A DNA stretch of 64,000 nt from Antedon mediterranea (Eukaryota > Echinodermata > Crinoidea > Comatulida > Antedonidae): the NCBI RefSeq assembly GCF_964355755.1, contig NC_092672.1, positions 17,110,501 to 17,174,500 on the forward strand. Direction: 5' to 3'. This document shows positions 37,690-48,830 of the stretch, piece by piece. Positions within the stretch are counted from its first letter, which is position 1. The number at the start of each line of letters is the position of its first letter. The position numbers and the translations under genes were made by a program. The notes under the pieces are model-generated. The model saw only the letters and a program-made list of their open reading frames with translations. It was not told the origin of the DNA and searched no databases.

Positions 37690-37745
37690 CATACAACATG
37701 CGACGAATGCACGACATGTTATGCCTCTTCATTTGATTGCGTGCC
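37690..37745 (-). repeat. Single copy of the core unit of the right-hand tandem array
   Basis: Minus strand reads a diverged form of AAGAGGCATAACATGCCGTG and CATTCGTCG, the core of the array at 57,690-63,260. A solitary unit here and about 35 there suggests expansion of one arm only. Confidence 0.6.
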
Positions 37746-37751
37746 CGGATC

Positions 37752-38445
37752 AGCCTAATCATGATCTAGAGTAGAAGTGAATTATGTTAACAGATTGTGT
37801 GCTCAAAATAATCCATTAATCAACATAATTATGCAATTTTTTAATTGTTGTATTTTATATATGAAAATGATAATAAAATTGAAAGAAATTAAAGCGTAAT
37901 CTTTATTCGTATTCATTGTTTAAGTGTGTACATAATAACTAATGGTATCTTGAACTTTAAAGGCTGTTTTCTAATTGTTGATAATCTATTGAATTCGGAA
38001 GTAATCTATTGAATTTGGAAGTGCTTTGTTGAAATCGGGTCATATCTTAATTGTCTTGAAAGAAATTATAAAGCAAGTTAAATATTTTTTTGGAAAGTTT
38101 TAAAGAATACAGAATACATACAGAATACAGAAATTTATTGGTCCAAAAGGAAATTCGTTTCGTTGTTAACAAGCTCTCAAACAATTAATTGAAAATATAT
38201 AAAAAGTCATGAATACAAAAATACAAGATCTTATAAAAATACGAATAAACATCAAAAAGACAAGAATATAAAAGATATATATCGTAACATATAAGATGTA
38301 TAAAAATATATATATATATATATTAACAGTATTATATACAGATATTATATAGATTAATGTAGATTAATATTATTATAATAATACATTTTTTTTTTTTTTA
38401 AATTTCAACTCCTTTTGTAGGTGACACGACCCATATGTACTTGAG
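37752..38445. repeat. Left arm of inverted repeat (partner 51,525-52,062)
   Basis: Reverse complement of this stretch matches 51,525-52,062 closely, including TCTACTCTAGATCATGATTA, the duplicated AATCTATTGAATTCGGAAGT element and a GACACGACCCATAT end. The left arm has an AT-rich insertion at about 38,107-38,355, the right arm a short one near 51,810. Together they bracket the 13-kb segment 38,446-51,524. Confidence 0.85.
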
Positions 38446-38587
38446 TTTACAAACGTCGTAATTATTCAATTGATTGCTGCAATTCATTAAACATCTGAAT
38501 GTAGCTTTAATTTGTAAGTGGTGTCATCATGCCAATGTCAATAATGCAATTTTAAACATTTGGACGCACATAATATTATATACTCGT

Positions 38588-39565
38588 TTATGCCATCGAC
38601 GAAGGCGACCACTTCTTCTTTCCTCCTAGATACATCAAAAACACTGTATCGTTCACGTTGTTTCTATCGAGATGTTTATAGTTGCGCATCACCGCTTCCA
38701 GTTCCTCGACTCGTTCGCTACGAATTGTAAGCAGAATGCCGATAACGTGAGAAATAATCCAAGCTACGATGGTCGTCCACCACCAGCCGGTGAACGGTAA
38801 CAGAAAGATGAACGCGTGCAAAGGAGCCACGTGAAAGAGAATTCCGGCAACGCCAACGCAAATTCGATGTTCGATCGAAATGTTTGGTGTCACAGCGGCG
38901 GGTACTACTATCGAACAGAAAACCACGATAATTCTCACGGCCAGCTTAACTCTATGCAATCTTGATCGTGCGACGACGTACGAAGATGACGTCCATTCAA
39001 GGTAGATAGAGGCGAGCTGACACGTTAAAACTCTTCGCCAGTAAACTTCACGCTCGACTACGTTGCGAACAAAAACTTGTCCAGACAATCTGCCCGTGTA
39101 TCCTAATTGTCGAACGTAAAACGCGTAGAAATTCTTTCCTCGTGTACCATCATCACCACCACCACCACCACCACCACCACTACTACCCATAATACGGTCG
39201 TAATGATGTTTTAGGTCACAGGCTATAACATCAGCCATTCGTCTGGCTCCAAACAACCATTCCAAGACGATTAACGGCAAGAACGAGAGAGAAAACAACA
39301 GCGTTCCAACGACGCGCAACGTCACCATCAGACCGTCTGAACCGCTTCGTTGTTGAATGGTGCATTCTTGCTGACCGACCGAGTAGCGTTTGTGACAGCC
39401 GTACAACTGGTACCGTTCGACCGCGAACGTTTCGTACAACAACAGAACGAATGCAGCAGACGCGATCAACGATACGCTGCCTCGTCGAGCATACTTTGAC
39501 CGTATCACCCATACAGTGGACGCAGAAGTGATGCGTTGAATTGTACGTAGTCGGATAAGATTCAT
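38588..39565 (-). CDS. Multi-span membrane protein, 325 residues
   Basis: ATG 39563-39565. About five hydrophobic segments: SVSLIASAAFVLLLYETF, VVGTLLFSLSFLPLIVLEWL, VRIIVVFCSIVVPAAV, ICVGVAGILFHVAPLHAFIF and WWWTTIVAWIISHVIGILL. The first loop has Cys; a poly-Gly run (CCA repeat) is in the central hydrophilic loop. Start and the stop of the upstream secreted-protein gene overlap (ATGA), implying coupled translation or one transcript. Polytopic viral envelope or cell-membrane protein; no family recognised. Confidence 0.65.
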   Translation of the reverse strand: MNLIRLRTIQRITSASTVWVIRSKYARRGSVSLIASAAFVLLLYETFAVERYQLYGCHKRYSVGQQECTIQQRSGSDGLMVTLRVVGTLLFSLSFLPLIVLEWLFGARRMADVIACDLKHHYDRIMGSSGGGGGGGGDDGTRGKNFYAFYVRQLGYTGRLSGQVFVRNVVEREVYWRRVLTCQLASIYLEWTSSSYVVARSRLHRVKLAVRIIVVFCSIVVPAAVTPNISIEHRICVGVAGILFHVAPLHAFIFLLPFTGWWWTTIVAWIISHVIGILLTIRSERVEELEAVMRNYKHLDRNNVNDTVFLMYLGGKKKWSPSSMA

Positions 39566-40053
39566 ATTGATCTAAACATCAAGTCTCCGTCTCTGTTATT
39601 TAATACTTTTTCCTCCACCGTGCCGTTGCTCGTAGCGTACGCAAACCTGTTGTTAACCGTTCTGAAGAGAGGAGATATGGGATACCTCGACAAAAGTGGT
39701 GGCTTTTTCGTTAACACTAGTGAACCGTATACAAACCTTCCATCATCGTCGTAACACCGTACGTACACGTACTCTCCGACCACGCCACACAAACTACACT
39801 CGCCTTGGACGCTGCTGCACACAACCGATGCCAATATAGAAAAAGTGTCGGTGACGTGCATGCTGCACGAAAGATTCGCGTTCGTGAGAGTGGCACTTAA
39901 ACAGTCTCCGCTCAACTGTAATGTGTCGGTGGTTCGAGATTTTCCAAAATGACGTGTTTTCGGTAGCAGATCGGGCGTGTAAGCACAGAGTATGACGAGG
40001 AAAGTGACGGACGAGATTGCTACAAACGATGAAGAGAAAACTAAGGAAACCAT
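39562..40053 (-). CDS. Secreted or small type I Cys-rich protein
   Basis: 163 residues, ATG 40051-40053, three bases from a (GT)n run. Signal peptide FVAISSVTFLVILCAYT; about seven further Cys (for example SVVCSSVQGECSLCGVVGEY), sequons NLS and NGT, no second membrane span. Forms an overlapping ATGA pair with the downstream membrane protein, so the two may form a complex. Confidence 0.6.
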   Translation of the reverse strand: MVSLVFSSSFVAISSVTFLVILCAYTPDLLPKTRHFGKSRTTDTLQLSGDCLSATLTNANLSCSMHVTDTFSILASVVCSSVQGECSLCGVVGEYVYVRCYDDDGRFVYGSLVLTKKPPLLSRYPISPLFRTVNNRFAYATSNGTVEEKVLNNRDGDLMFRSI

Positions 40054-40056
40054 AAC

Positions 40057-40103
40057 GTGTGTGTGTGTGTGTGTGTGCGCGCGTCGTCGTCGTCGTCGTC
40101 GTC
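40057..40103. repeat. (GT)n and (CGT)n microsatellites in a divergent promoter
   Basis: GT run 40057-40078 then CGT run to 40103, lying between the divergent starts at 40053 (minus) and 40158 (plus). Confidence 0.9.
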
Positions 40104-40157
40104 AGAAGTCCTTAAATACGGCCGATTTTGTTTTTATTCGCAACATCAGTGTTCATC

Positions 40158-41744
40158 ATGTCAGGGCAATTGCAATTACGATTCTCGTTGTCTGCCGAAG
40201 AAGTAGCTCTAGAAGAGTATCTAAACGATAAACTTTCTTTCGAAAAACTTTCTGCCGACTATCTGAGATGGGTTATGAACAAGGGAAAGAATTGGAAGTC
40301 GCCGTTGGATCCTCGAACATTGAATTGTACCGATGAGATGGTCATGGATTCCACTCTGTTTCCCGGATTCGAAAAGATCGAATGGAACGAGAGTAAGATA
40401 CGTGACTTTGATACGTTTTTCGAAAACTTGAAAAAAACGCCACTCTTTGTGAAAATTCTCTACTCGATGCTAGAGTGTGCCGCCAAGAAACACGAGTCTT
40501 TGGACGACAGTGGCAAAAGAGTGCTCGAATCGGTCGAGAAATGGGACTGCGGGCAAAAATTTGACGTTCTCTCAATCAAGTCGATACGTCTCGAAGCCGT
40601 CAAAAAGGAGCAATTGCGCTCGAAATTTAACATCATGTTTGTTGATCGTGACGGCAACGAGAGCAAAACGATGAGCACCGGATCGCTCGCCATTACCGAA
40701 TCTGGTCTGAGTGAACTGGGCAATTATCTCACGGCCGAACTGCTACAGAAGAAGATACAAGTCAACAAAGACAAACAGTTGAGAGAGGAGCAACTCGGCA
40801 CCACCGACCTAAACAACGCAGCGTACGTGCTAACCGTGAACGGACATCAAAATCCGTTGAACGGATGTGTGCGATTCTGTAAACTGAACATTATACTCAT
40901 GATGGTACAGTTGAAATATTGTTTCGAGGCGCATGTGAACTGCAAGTCACACGCCTCCTACAAAGATTGTCACAGCGTCGACAAAGTGGACGCGAAACGA
41001 TGCATCACCAGCATCATGAAGAAATTCAGGGGTCAACATGGATCGAAAGATGTGGCTAACAATGCAGGCGTGTATCAAAAAGTCAAGATGCCCTTTGATG
41101 GATCTCCAAAGAATCCATACGTGAAGATGAAGACGAACGTAAGCTATAGACAAGCACGCGATTGCACGCGACAAGAGCTCGAAGACAACAATCCATCGTT
41201 AAAGTTCGTTTCCGACATGTCCAAGAAACTGTTTCTCGACAACGCCACAAACCGAAGATACAAGAACCTAAACGTGGCCAGATTCGTACCCGGTAAACAA
41301 CTTCAGCCGATGAGTTCCGAACAGCGCTTGGCCATCGGTACTGGTGATCTGGCGCGTGCCGATCTGAGTATCGTATGCTATTCGGACAAAAATGCATCGC
41401 CTGCTAATCGATTTCTTACTCTCATCAACCTCGAGAAAGGAGTTGACATTACGCCAAGATATCTGTTTGGAAGCAAGATATCGCAAAACGACACGGCGTA
41501 CCAAGAGTTTTATGCGCGTCAGAACGAAGACTGTCCCGAAACTATATTGGCCGTCGTAAAGGGCATAATCGGACGAGAAGCCGTTTCTGAAGAGCAGGCG
41601 TGTGAAATGTCCGGCTACACACTGGAAGAGTATCATAGTGCGATCGAAGTAACTGAAACTCGTCGTCGTGATGCCATCAAGTTAGAAAAGGATGAGGATG
41701 AGGAGGAGGAGGAAGAGGAAGAGGAGGAGAAAAAAAAAAGATAA
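40158..41744 (+). CDS. Hypothetical 528-residue nuclear-type protein; frame broken at A10
   Basis: ATG 40158 (MSGQLQLRFSLSAEE). Rich in Lys, Asp and Glu, with well-mixed sequence throughout and no membrane span; Cys-containing centre (RFCKLNIILMMVQLKYCF). Ends in poly-Glu then Lys at an A10 homopolymer (41730-41739), with stop at 41742-41744. In the frame reached by one A fewer, reading stays open to 41844 with a coding-like acidic/basic tail containing PKKRKK, a nuclear-signal-type motif. So the true C-terminus is likely about 34 residues longer; the break is an indel, assembly error or slippage site. Possible DNA-binding or regulatory protein; no homologue recognised. Confidence 0.65.
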   Translation: MSGQLQLRFSLSAEEVALEEYLNDKLSFEKLSADYLRWVMNKGKNWKSPLDPRTLNCTDEMVMDSTLFPGFEKIEWNESKIRDFDTFFENLKKTPLFVKILYSMLECAAKKHESLDDSGKRVLESVEKWDCGQKFDVLSIKSIRLEAVKKEQLRSKFNIMFVDRDGNESKTMSTGSLAITESGLSELGNYLTAELLQKKIQVNKDKQLREEQLGTTDLNNAAYVLTVNGHQNPLNGCVRFCKLNIILMMVQLKYCFEAHVNCKSHASYKDCHSVDKVDAKRCITSIMKKFRGQHGSKDVANNAGVYQKVKMPFDGSPKNPYVKMKTNVSYRQARDCTRQELEDNNPSLKFVSDMSKKLFLDNATNRRYKNLNVARFVPGKQLQPMSSEQRLAIGTGDLARADLSIVCYSDKNASPANRFLTLINLEKGVDITPRYLFGSKISQNDTAYQEFYARQNEDCPETILAVVKGIIGREAVSEEQACEMSGYTLEEYHSAIEVTETRRRDAIKLEKDEDEEEEEEEEEEKKKR

Positions 41745-42054
41745 GGAAGCGGAAGATGCTGCTTCTGCTGTTGTTCCTAATGAACCAAAAAAGAGAAAGA
41801 AAAGCATTCACAACGTAGACAGTAAACGTCAGAAGAAATGTTAAACTTACCACCAACAACAAAAAAAACCATTTAGAATAAGAAAATGTTTACAAATAAG
41901 GTTCTTGGAAATGAAATAAAGTTACACTACAATCATTTCTTTCGTCGTCGTTGTTTATGTGACTGAAATTAAGACACACAAAAAAAAAACTGTTTCTTCT
42001 TTTCTCTCTTTTATTTCTATAATACTAATGATTAAAATACATATTTTTTTTTTT

Positions 42055-42724
42055 TTACACGATGGCAGTTTCTGCCAACACATCATCGTAAGAAGGCGGA
42101 GCCGTCGATGTAAGTTCGATAGACTGTGGTTCACTTAAATCATTAGAAATATTTTTACATAGACGGACGGCTGACAGTACAGACGATGTATTGTACACGA
42201 CTATCAAAATGAGCAGTGTACAGAAAATTACGTAACCTTCTGTGGAAAGTTCAGTGAACGTGTTTCGGTGCCTATGTAAAACCAGAGAAAAAAAGCAGAG
42301 TATTGGAAACATCAAATTAAAGAGTAAAGTAAGTACTGTATGTATGCAGACGGTCACTTGATATTGTGTCTTTCTCGGCCTCTCACGTTTCCAATACACT
42401 TCCATCAAGTGTAGCAGTCGAAGCGTAGCCTTGTTACCTTGAGATGTTAAAAATAGTATACTCATCGAATAATCCTTTTTCATACCGACTGATATGAATA
42501 ATGAAAAAATGGCCGTAAAATAAAAGTGTAATTGACCTATTCTTCGTCTAGAGCCGAACATAAAAGTCTCCACAAACATAAAGGAAAACATTCCTGTTGC
42601 AATAGCAAATGTAACGTATACTTCTTGTTCACTACTCGTCAATTGATCGTACATCACACCCGATTTCATGCTCAATGCAACAGCGGTCAATGGCAACGTT
42701 AAGCTTACGCACATCTGAATGCAC
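42055..42724 (-). CDS. Multi-span membrane protein, exon 2
   Basis: Acceptor TATTTTAG (42725-42732, minus strand) then 223 codons including stop, entered in phase 2 from exon 1 (50851-51392). Hydrophobic segments: TLPLTAVALSM, FAIATGMFSFMFVETFMF, FYFTAIFSLFISV, VCIHTVLTLLFNLMFPILCF and YVIFCTLLILIVVYNTSS. The tail is polar with TAPPSYDDV, a PPxY motif of the kind that recruits Nedd4-type ubiquitin ligases in viral budding. Polytopic membrane protein; no family recognised. Confidence 0.65.
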
Positions 42725-43637
42725 CTAAAATAGACGAGAATTATACACGTTAGTCGATCACTATAATAATAAAAAAAATGTGGCAGCAGTTTTTGTCCAA
42801 AGTTTTACTGTAAATTCAATTTTGTATATTATGCCCCTCTTATGTAATAAACTGTTATAAAGCATGCTTTTTATGGCGAAATGCTTTATTTTAAAGAACC
42901 AATAGTTGCAACGGTGGTTTCGAATAATAGTAACTATGGACATAAAGTGTGTTTTCAACGCGCTTTTATTTTTTACGCTAACCAAAGCCTTTGTTGTTAA
43001 GGTTTTGCACGCTTGACTGAACGCGAGAGCCCAGCGAACATCGCAGAGATAGCGATAATTACTAAGCTAGTAAATTAAACGTTACAATCATAATATAAAA
43101 TATTAACAACAAATAATAATATTTACAAGTAAATATATTAGTTTTACAACAAGCAATGAAGTAATACTTCAAATTATGCAATATTAATTCAGTTATTAGT
43201 AAAAATAGTACGACTGTTTTAACGACCGCCGTACTCGATAGAATTGTAAATAAATAGCGCCCTCAATAAAAAGCGCAAAGTACAGTAGTAGTCACTTCAC
43301 CGAAAAACTGACTGTTCAACGATCATTTTCAATATTTATTCTTTCACCGTTTAAGTTTTCGTTTTGACGTAAAAAACTGGTTAGAGGCTCTACACACCTG
43401 GTAAATAAGACTACTTTTTTTTAAACTCTAATGACAATTGATGTGGGTATTTTGGCATATTAAGATGCCTAGCCAGAGAGAGAGAGAAACACTGAACTAT
43501 ACCTGTACTGTTCATAAAACTTTATTTACATTATCATTTTACTGTATTTCATTGTATTATTTGTGTTGTGTAAATAAATTGCTGATTACAAAAATTACAT
43601 AATTAATTAGGCCTAGGGCCTACAAATAATACTAATT

Positions 43638-46600
43638 ATGGATTTCCATTCTGAATCTTTATTAAATATTTGTAGAATTTGTGGAATAAAATTCAAAATT
43701 TCTGACTGAAAATATGAACTTAAAAGCATCAAAACACAAACTTTAAATTTTCTAAACATTAAAATTGTTGAAGAAGATAAAAATGTTCATCCATCATATG
43801 TTTGTCATACTTGTCAATCAGCTGCATACAAACAAACGACATTAATTACACCTTACATCTGGAGACAACATGATGATTTACAGTGCACAGCTTGTTATCT
43901 TTATGAAAATCAACAGAAACAAGGTCACAGGATAAAATTCAATAAAAAAACTTTCATGCAAGATTTAAAATTCAATTCATTAACTGAGCAATTCACCCTT
44001 TATGACCAATCAGCACTGTCTTTGTTTCAATGTTCTATTTGTAAACATATTCTGTCGCTTGATAATGCAGAAACTCAGTGTTCCCACCATTTTTGTATGT
44101 ACTGTCTCTGTCAATTGTTCTGTACTCTTCGACTACATACATTCCCCATGTTTTGCCTGTGCGTCACCGATAACATTTGAACGTGACATGAAAAAAACCA
44201 TCATTACTGGTACAACAATCTTTGCAAACGGTTGAATTGCAATGTCGGTTGTGTGGGAAATGTCTGAAGTATAACTAGTGCAGTCAGCATAAATGCACAA
44301 CAGAGGCTGAGCAACGGTATAATGCTGTAACCAATGCAATTAAGACCATAAACAAAGAAATTGTTGGCGAGAAGATACCCGAACCTGTCCAGCAATTTGC
44401 AAGGAAGTTGGTATCCAAATCACTAAAAAAAAAAAAAAAAATTGAGTTACCAACAAATAGAAGGGTGAGTTATTTTTTTTTAGAAAGCCAACATTTTTCA
44501 CAAAACCACTGTACCAAAGTACAGAGATTTTATTGAATAATGGGCAAATCAAATGAACCTAAAAATTATATATAATAGTATATATATTTTAGACATATTT
44601 TTAAAAACTGACTATCAATGCAGGGTGTTTTGTTACCGAATTTATTGGAATAAACTACCCTACCACACAATATTGTATTAAAACACATTCCCTGAACATG
44701 AATAAATAAGGTATTAAACTTTGACAATAAATCTTGTAAATATAAAACATATAAGAATGTTTTACTTACAGCCAATGACAATTACTACTATGACAAAAAG
44801 CTACAAAATCCAGCAGTTGTGTTGGCAAAAGAACCCTCAGTTGACGCACCCATGAATTATCAACCATACGAAATTCAATATCGCATGATTCAGCTCAACT
44901 TCAATTTAATCATAAAATGCAATCTAACTTGCCACCAATTGGTATCATTGATGATGTTGACAGGTCACTGGCCATCAAAGCTGACTGCGATCTTACTTGG
45001 CAACAAATTCTGAAACTAAGAAGGCAAGTATGAAAATTAAGAAAATAGTGGTGCATAAAATAATATATCAACATTTTAATTAGCTGTATTTTAAAATGTC
45101 ATTTTACAATTGTTATTCTAAATTCTATTCAAGATATGTGAAACCAGGTGTTATAGCATCAGAAGGCAAAATGCGAGATCACCAATTGGATATTGTAGAT
45201 GGATACTTACATGGTTCCATGGATGAATTCATCTTAAAAAGCGATGCAGCAAATGCTGAGAATGCATTTGTAATATTTTCTGGCCCCTGTTTTGCCAGTG
45301 ATTAATATTGAGAGGTTGATGTTTTCCTACTTGGACCACCATCATGAGTAAATAACATGCTTATTTTACATTTTGTAACTCCAAATTTATGCAAACAATA
45401 AAATACAATATTGTATATTTCACTTACAGATTAAACAATCTAAAGTTCTACAACAAAGAAGTATGGATCAAATTTTTGGAGGTGACAAAGGAGGTGGCAG
45501 TAGGAAATTTGAACTGCAAATTTGCAGTCTAGAGAAACCAAATGCCCTTCGCAACATTATTGTTATTCTAATGTTTGAGTCAGCAGATTATACCATCAAC
45601 ATCAGCAGGGTATTTCCGGATGTATGCGAAGAAACTGAATGGAGGTATGTCTTCAACATTAAAATCATTTTAATTTTTAAAAAACAATCTTTTTTTGTGT
45701 GCTGTATTAATTTTAATTTTTTTTTTCCTTTAAGGGGCCACAAAATTCGTCTCTTTTTCTTTGGAGACTAGGAGTTTTTGTCAGGGATGTATGGCCTCAA
45801 TGGACCAAATGGTAAGACACAGTATCTTATTTAATATGCATTTAATGTGAATTATAATTTATTGTATACAAACCTTAATTGTTATTTCAAATCTTTCATT
45901 AGGAAGGTACTGCAGTCTCTTTTGCCATCATACCAAACATCAGATATGCAGAGGTGATGTTCCAAAAGACCACAGGTCTATTATAAAGACATTGAATGAA
46001 GACTATCAATTATTTGAAGATCATGGAATGGTAAACTCCAAGGAGGTATACAGGAGTGTAATCAGAAAAACAATGGTGCCTATTGACATCAACCATGTAG
46101 GAAATATCGCACTTATCAATTGTGTGACTTACCATATGACCCCCGGTAGAAGTGCATCATTTGTCCAATGTGCATCCTTTAGGTGACCATGACACACATT
46201 ATGGAGAATGATAAAATGAAACACCATTGTTCATTGATGTCTACTATCATCCTTTCTACTACAACACCATGATGATGCTGCTCACCAATTTGTATCATAA
46301 TACAGTCCGACACTTGTACAAGTACTGAAATAATAAAGTAATAGTACTAATATAAAATCTTGAGGTTACATTTGAAAATGTGTTATTATTGCAGGTATCT
46401 GTACCAAGCCTCCATATTTCTTTAGGAGTGTTTAAGAAATTATATGACCTGTTAGAAAATGAAATGCACACATTGGATTCAGAGATCTTCAGGTTAAGGC
46501 AAAAAAAATTCCGATGGAGGTGTCAATAATTTCGACAAAATTACTGTAGAGCAGGCTGCAACAAATTCAGCATTGATGAAGCACATCTCAGATATGCAAG

Positions 46601-47730
46601 CACAAATTTCCCACCTAGAAGATGAAATTCCGCTTGTATTTTTAAACTGCAAATCAGAAGCATCAGCATCTGATTCTGTAAAGACACAAATTATGAGTAT
46701 TGCTGAAAAGCAACAAGAAATCAAAGACATGGCATGTTAAGTACGAATAGTATTACACATACATATACTGCATTCTGAATGCATAATTAATTATTCAAAA
46801 GTAGTTTACACAGATTATGTATTTTTTTTAGGAAACAAAATTGAACAAAGGTTTGAAATAGGGCACTGGGCCAATTGTTTGTGCAATGGAGGAAGTTCTC
46901 CAAACAAAACAAGGTTCCTAGTCAAGCCTATCATGGGAAGGCCTTTGTAGGCAATCATGTACACAAGTGTTGCCAGGTGATTATAAAAATAAACAATACA
47001 CCATCTACTTAAGATAGTATACAGTTTAAATTTAATGACAATACTATTATTAAAAAACTAAGTGTTGTATGTTGCAATGTTTGAATATTTACCCAATTGA
47101 CAATATTGTTCACAGGTTGATATTATTCACCAGCTAACATCTGCATCAAACCAGGTTCTAGAGGAACAAAGCTCAGATATCCCAATTGGATTTCTTGAAA
47201 AATTGCAATCACAATTGATTTATACACCTATCTTCCACCAATTTTCAGACATACACAAGGCAATCAACCATACCAATGCAATGACTGAGAATGAAATTGA
47301 TATTGTTGGTAAGAAAAAAAAAAAAAAATCTGAATTGAGTTTCTATCACTCAGCTGCTTATTAAAGAATTAATTAAATTTATATATTAATTTACTTACAG
47401 CTTCAAATATATCAGACTTCATGTCCAACTGCAGAAAATTGGAGATCAACATATCTCCAAAATTGCACATGCTCGAATTTCATGTTGTGGAATTTTTAAA
47501 GTGATGGCATGTTGGAATCAGCTTGTTAAATGAGCAGGTGGGTGAACTTATTCACTGGTCATTTAACCAAAAAAAAAAAAGAAGTCTGTATGGTGTAAAG
47601 TCAGTTCTGGCAAAAACAATGTCAGTGATGAAGAATCACTTAATCTTCACACAACCTGAAGTACAAGCAAAAATAAAACATGCTGTGAAAAGGAAGCACA
47701 GTATGCATTTTAAATACCATCAGTAAACCT
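43638..47730 (+). pseudogene. Decayed RAG1-N-terminus/RING-like transposon protein gene
   Basis: From ATG 43638 the frame reads ICRICGIKFKISD, a stop, then HPSYVCHTC, WRQHDDLQCTACY and a RING-like LFQCSICKHILS with CSHHFCMYCL (to 44,160), the order of zinc elements in RAG1 N-termini. Further exon-like pieces with splice-type borders follow at about 44,790-45,015, 45,130-45,305, 45,430-45,770, 45,900-46,185, 46,395-46,740 and 47,115-47,730; the last has PKLHMLEFHVVEFLK and NEQVGELIHWSFNQ, resembling transposase C-termini of this group. Many stops and shifted frames mean it is dead. Confidence 0.55.
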
Positions 47731-48032
47731 TTGATGATTTTGTAGAAATAATAGTATTATCAACATATTTGTTTTTGTTTGCAGATGCAGAACAGTAGAT
47801 GGTTGAAGTGCTGCTATGTCAACAAACTGTTGCAATATTGGAAATATCTGTATAAACAAAATTTAGTTAGGTGTGCTTGCATACATTTATGCAGAGCAGT
47901 AGATGATTGAAGTGCTGCTATGTCAACTAACTGTAGACAACATCCTACATTTCTTTTTTCTTCACTTAATTAGTGTTTAATATAAATATTCAAACAAATG
48001 TTAGTTTATATACATACCATTTAAACAGTATA

Positions 48033-48830
48033 TGAATATTGATTGCAGCTGATCCATGTGTTCTGAAAAAAAATATTATATGTTATTTGTTAAAATGTCA
48101 AGACATGTTTGGTTCAGTAAATATTAATTTAACTGCAGCATTGTCAACTGAAGTATTAATTTAAATAGAGGGACTATGCTTACAAAACAAAGGTAACTAA
48201 AGTAAAAAGTACATATTTTTTCCTCACTTACTTAAAAAAAAACTGTTTAATACTATAAGAATTAATACAAATGGTTATAGGTTAAATAATATACATACCA
48301 TTTAAACAGTATCTGTTATATTACTGAATTCATTCCTGTTATTGTGGATGTATAGTAGGAGAACTGTCATTTGATATTCTTATACATTCTGTGCCAAAAC
48401 CATGGCATCCTTTGTAATACACCTGAATAGTTCTATGCAAATTACCCTTTTCATTTAACTTCAATGCCCATCACTTTTGACTGTGACAATATTGATTGGA
48501 GCACATCCATGTGTTCTGAAAAAAAAATATTATATGTTATTTGTTTAAATGCCAAGACATGTTTGGATCAGTAAATATTAATTTAACTGCAGTGTTGTCA
48601 ACTCAAGTATTTATTTAAATAGAGGGACTAGGCCTATGCCTACAAACATTTTGACAAAGCTGACTAAAGTAAAAAGTACATATTTTTTCCTCATTACCCT
48701 TTAAAAAAAACTGTTTAATACTATAAATATTAAAACAAACGGTTTTAGGTTAAATAATATACATACCATTTAAACAGTATCTTTTATATTACTGAATTCA
48801 TTAATTAATGGGTGGATATACTAGCCTAGT
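48033..48830. repeat. Imperfect direct repeat, two copies of about 310 bp
   Basis: Copy 1 from about 48,045 to 48,345 and copy 2 from about 48,500 to 48,820 (offset about 455) share TCCATGTGTTCTGAAAAAAA, AATAGAGGGACTA, AAAGTAAAAAGTACATATTT and ACATACCATTTAAACAGTAT. A shorter pair (CAGTAGATGRTTGAAGTGCT) lies just upstream at about 47,795 and 47,895. Belongs to the 3' part of the transposon remnant. Confidence 0.8.

Noticed and set aside
36420-38445. Latency-type non-coding RNA or tRNA genes
   Set aside because: No cloverleaf, box A/B pair or other structured RNA could be recognised by eye.
42761-42985. Minus-strand ORF of 74 residues upstream of the membrane exon
   Set aside because: Lies inside the predicted intron; composition AT-driven and interrupted by the acceptor context.
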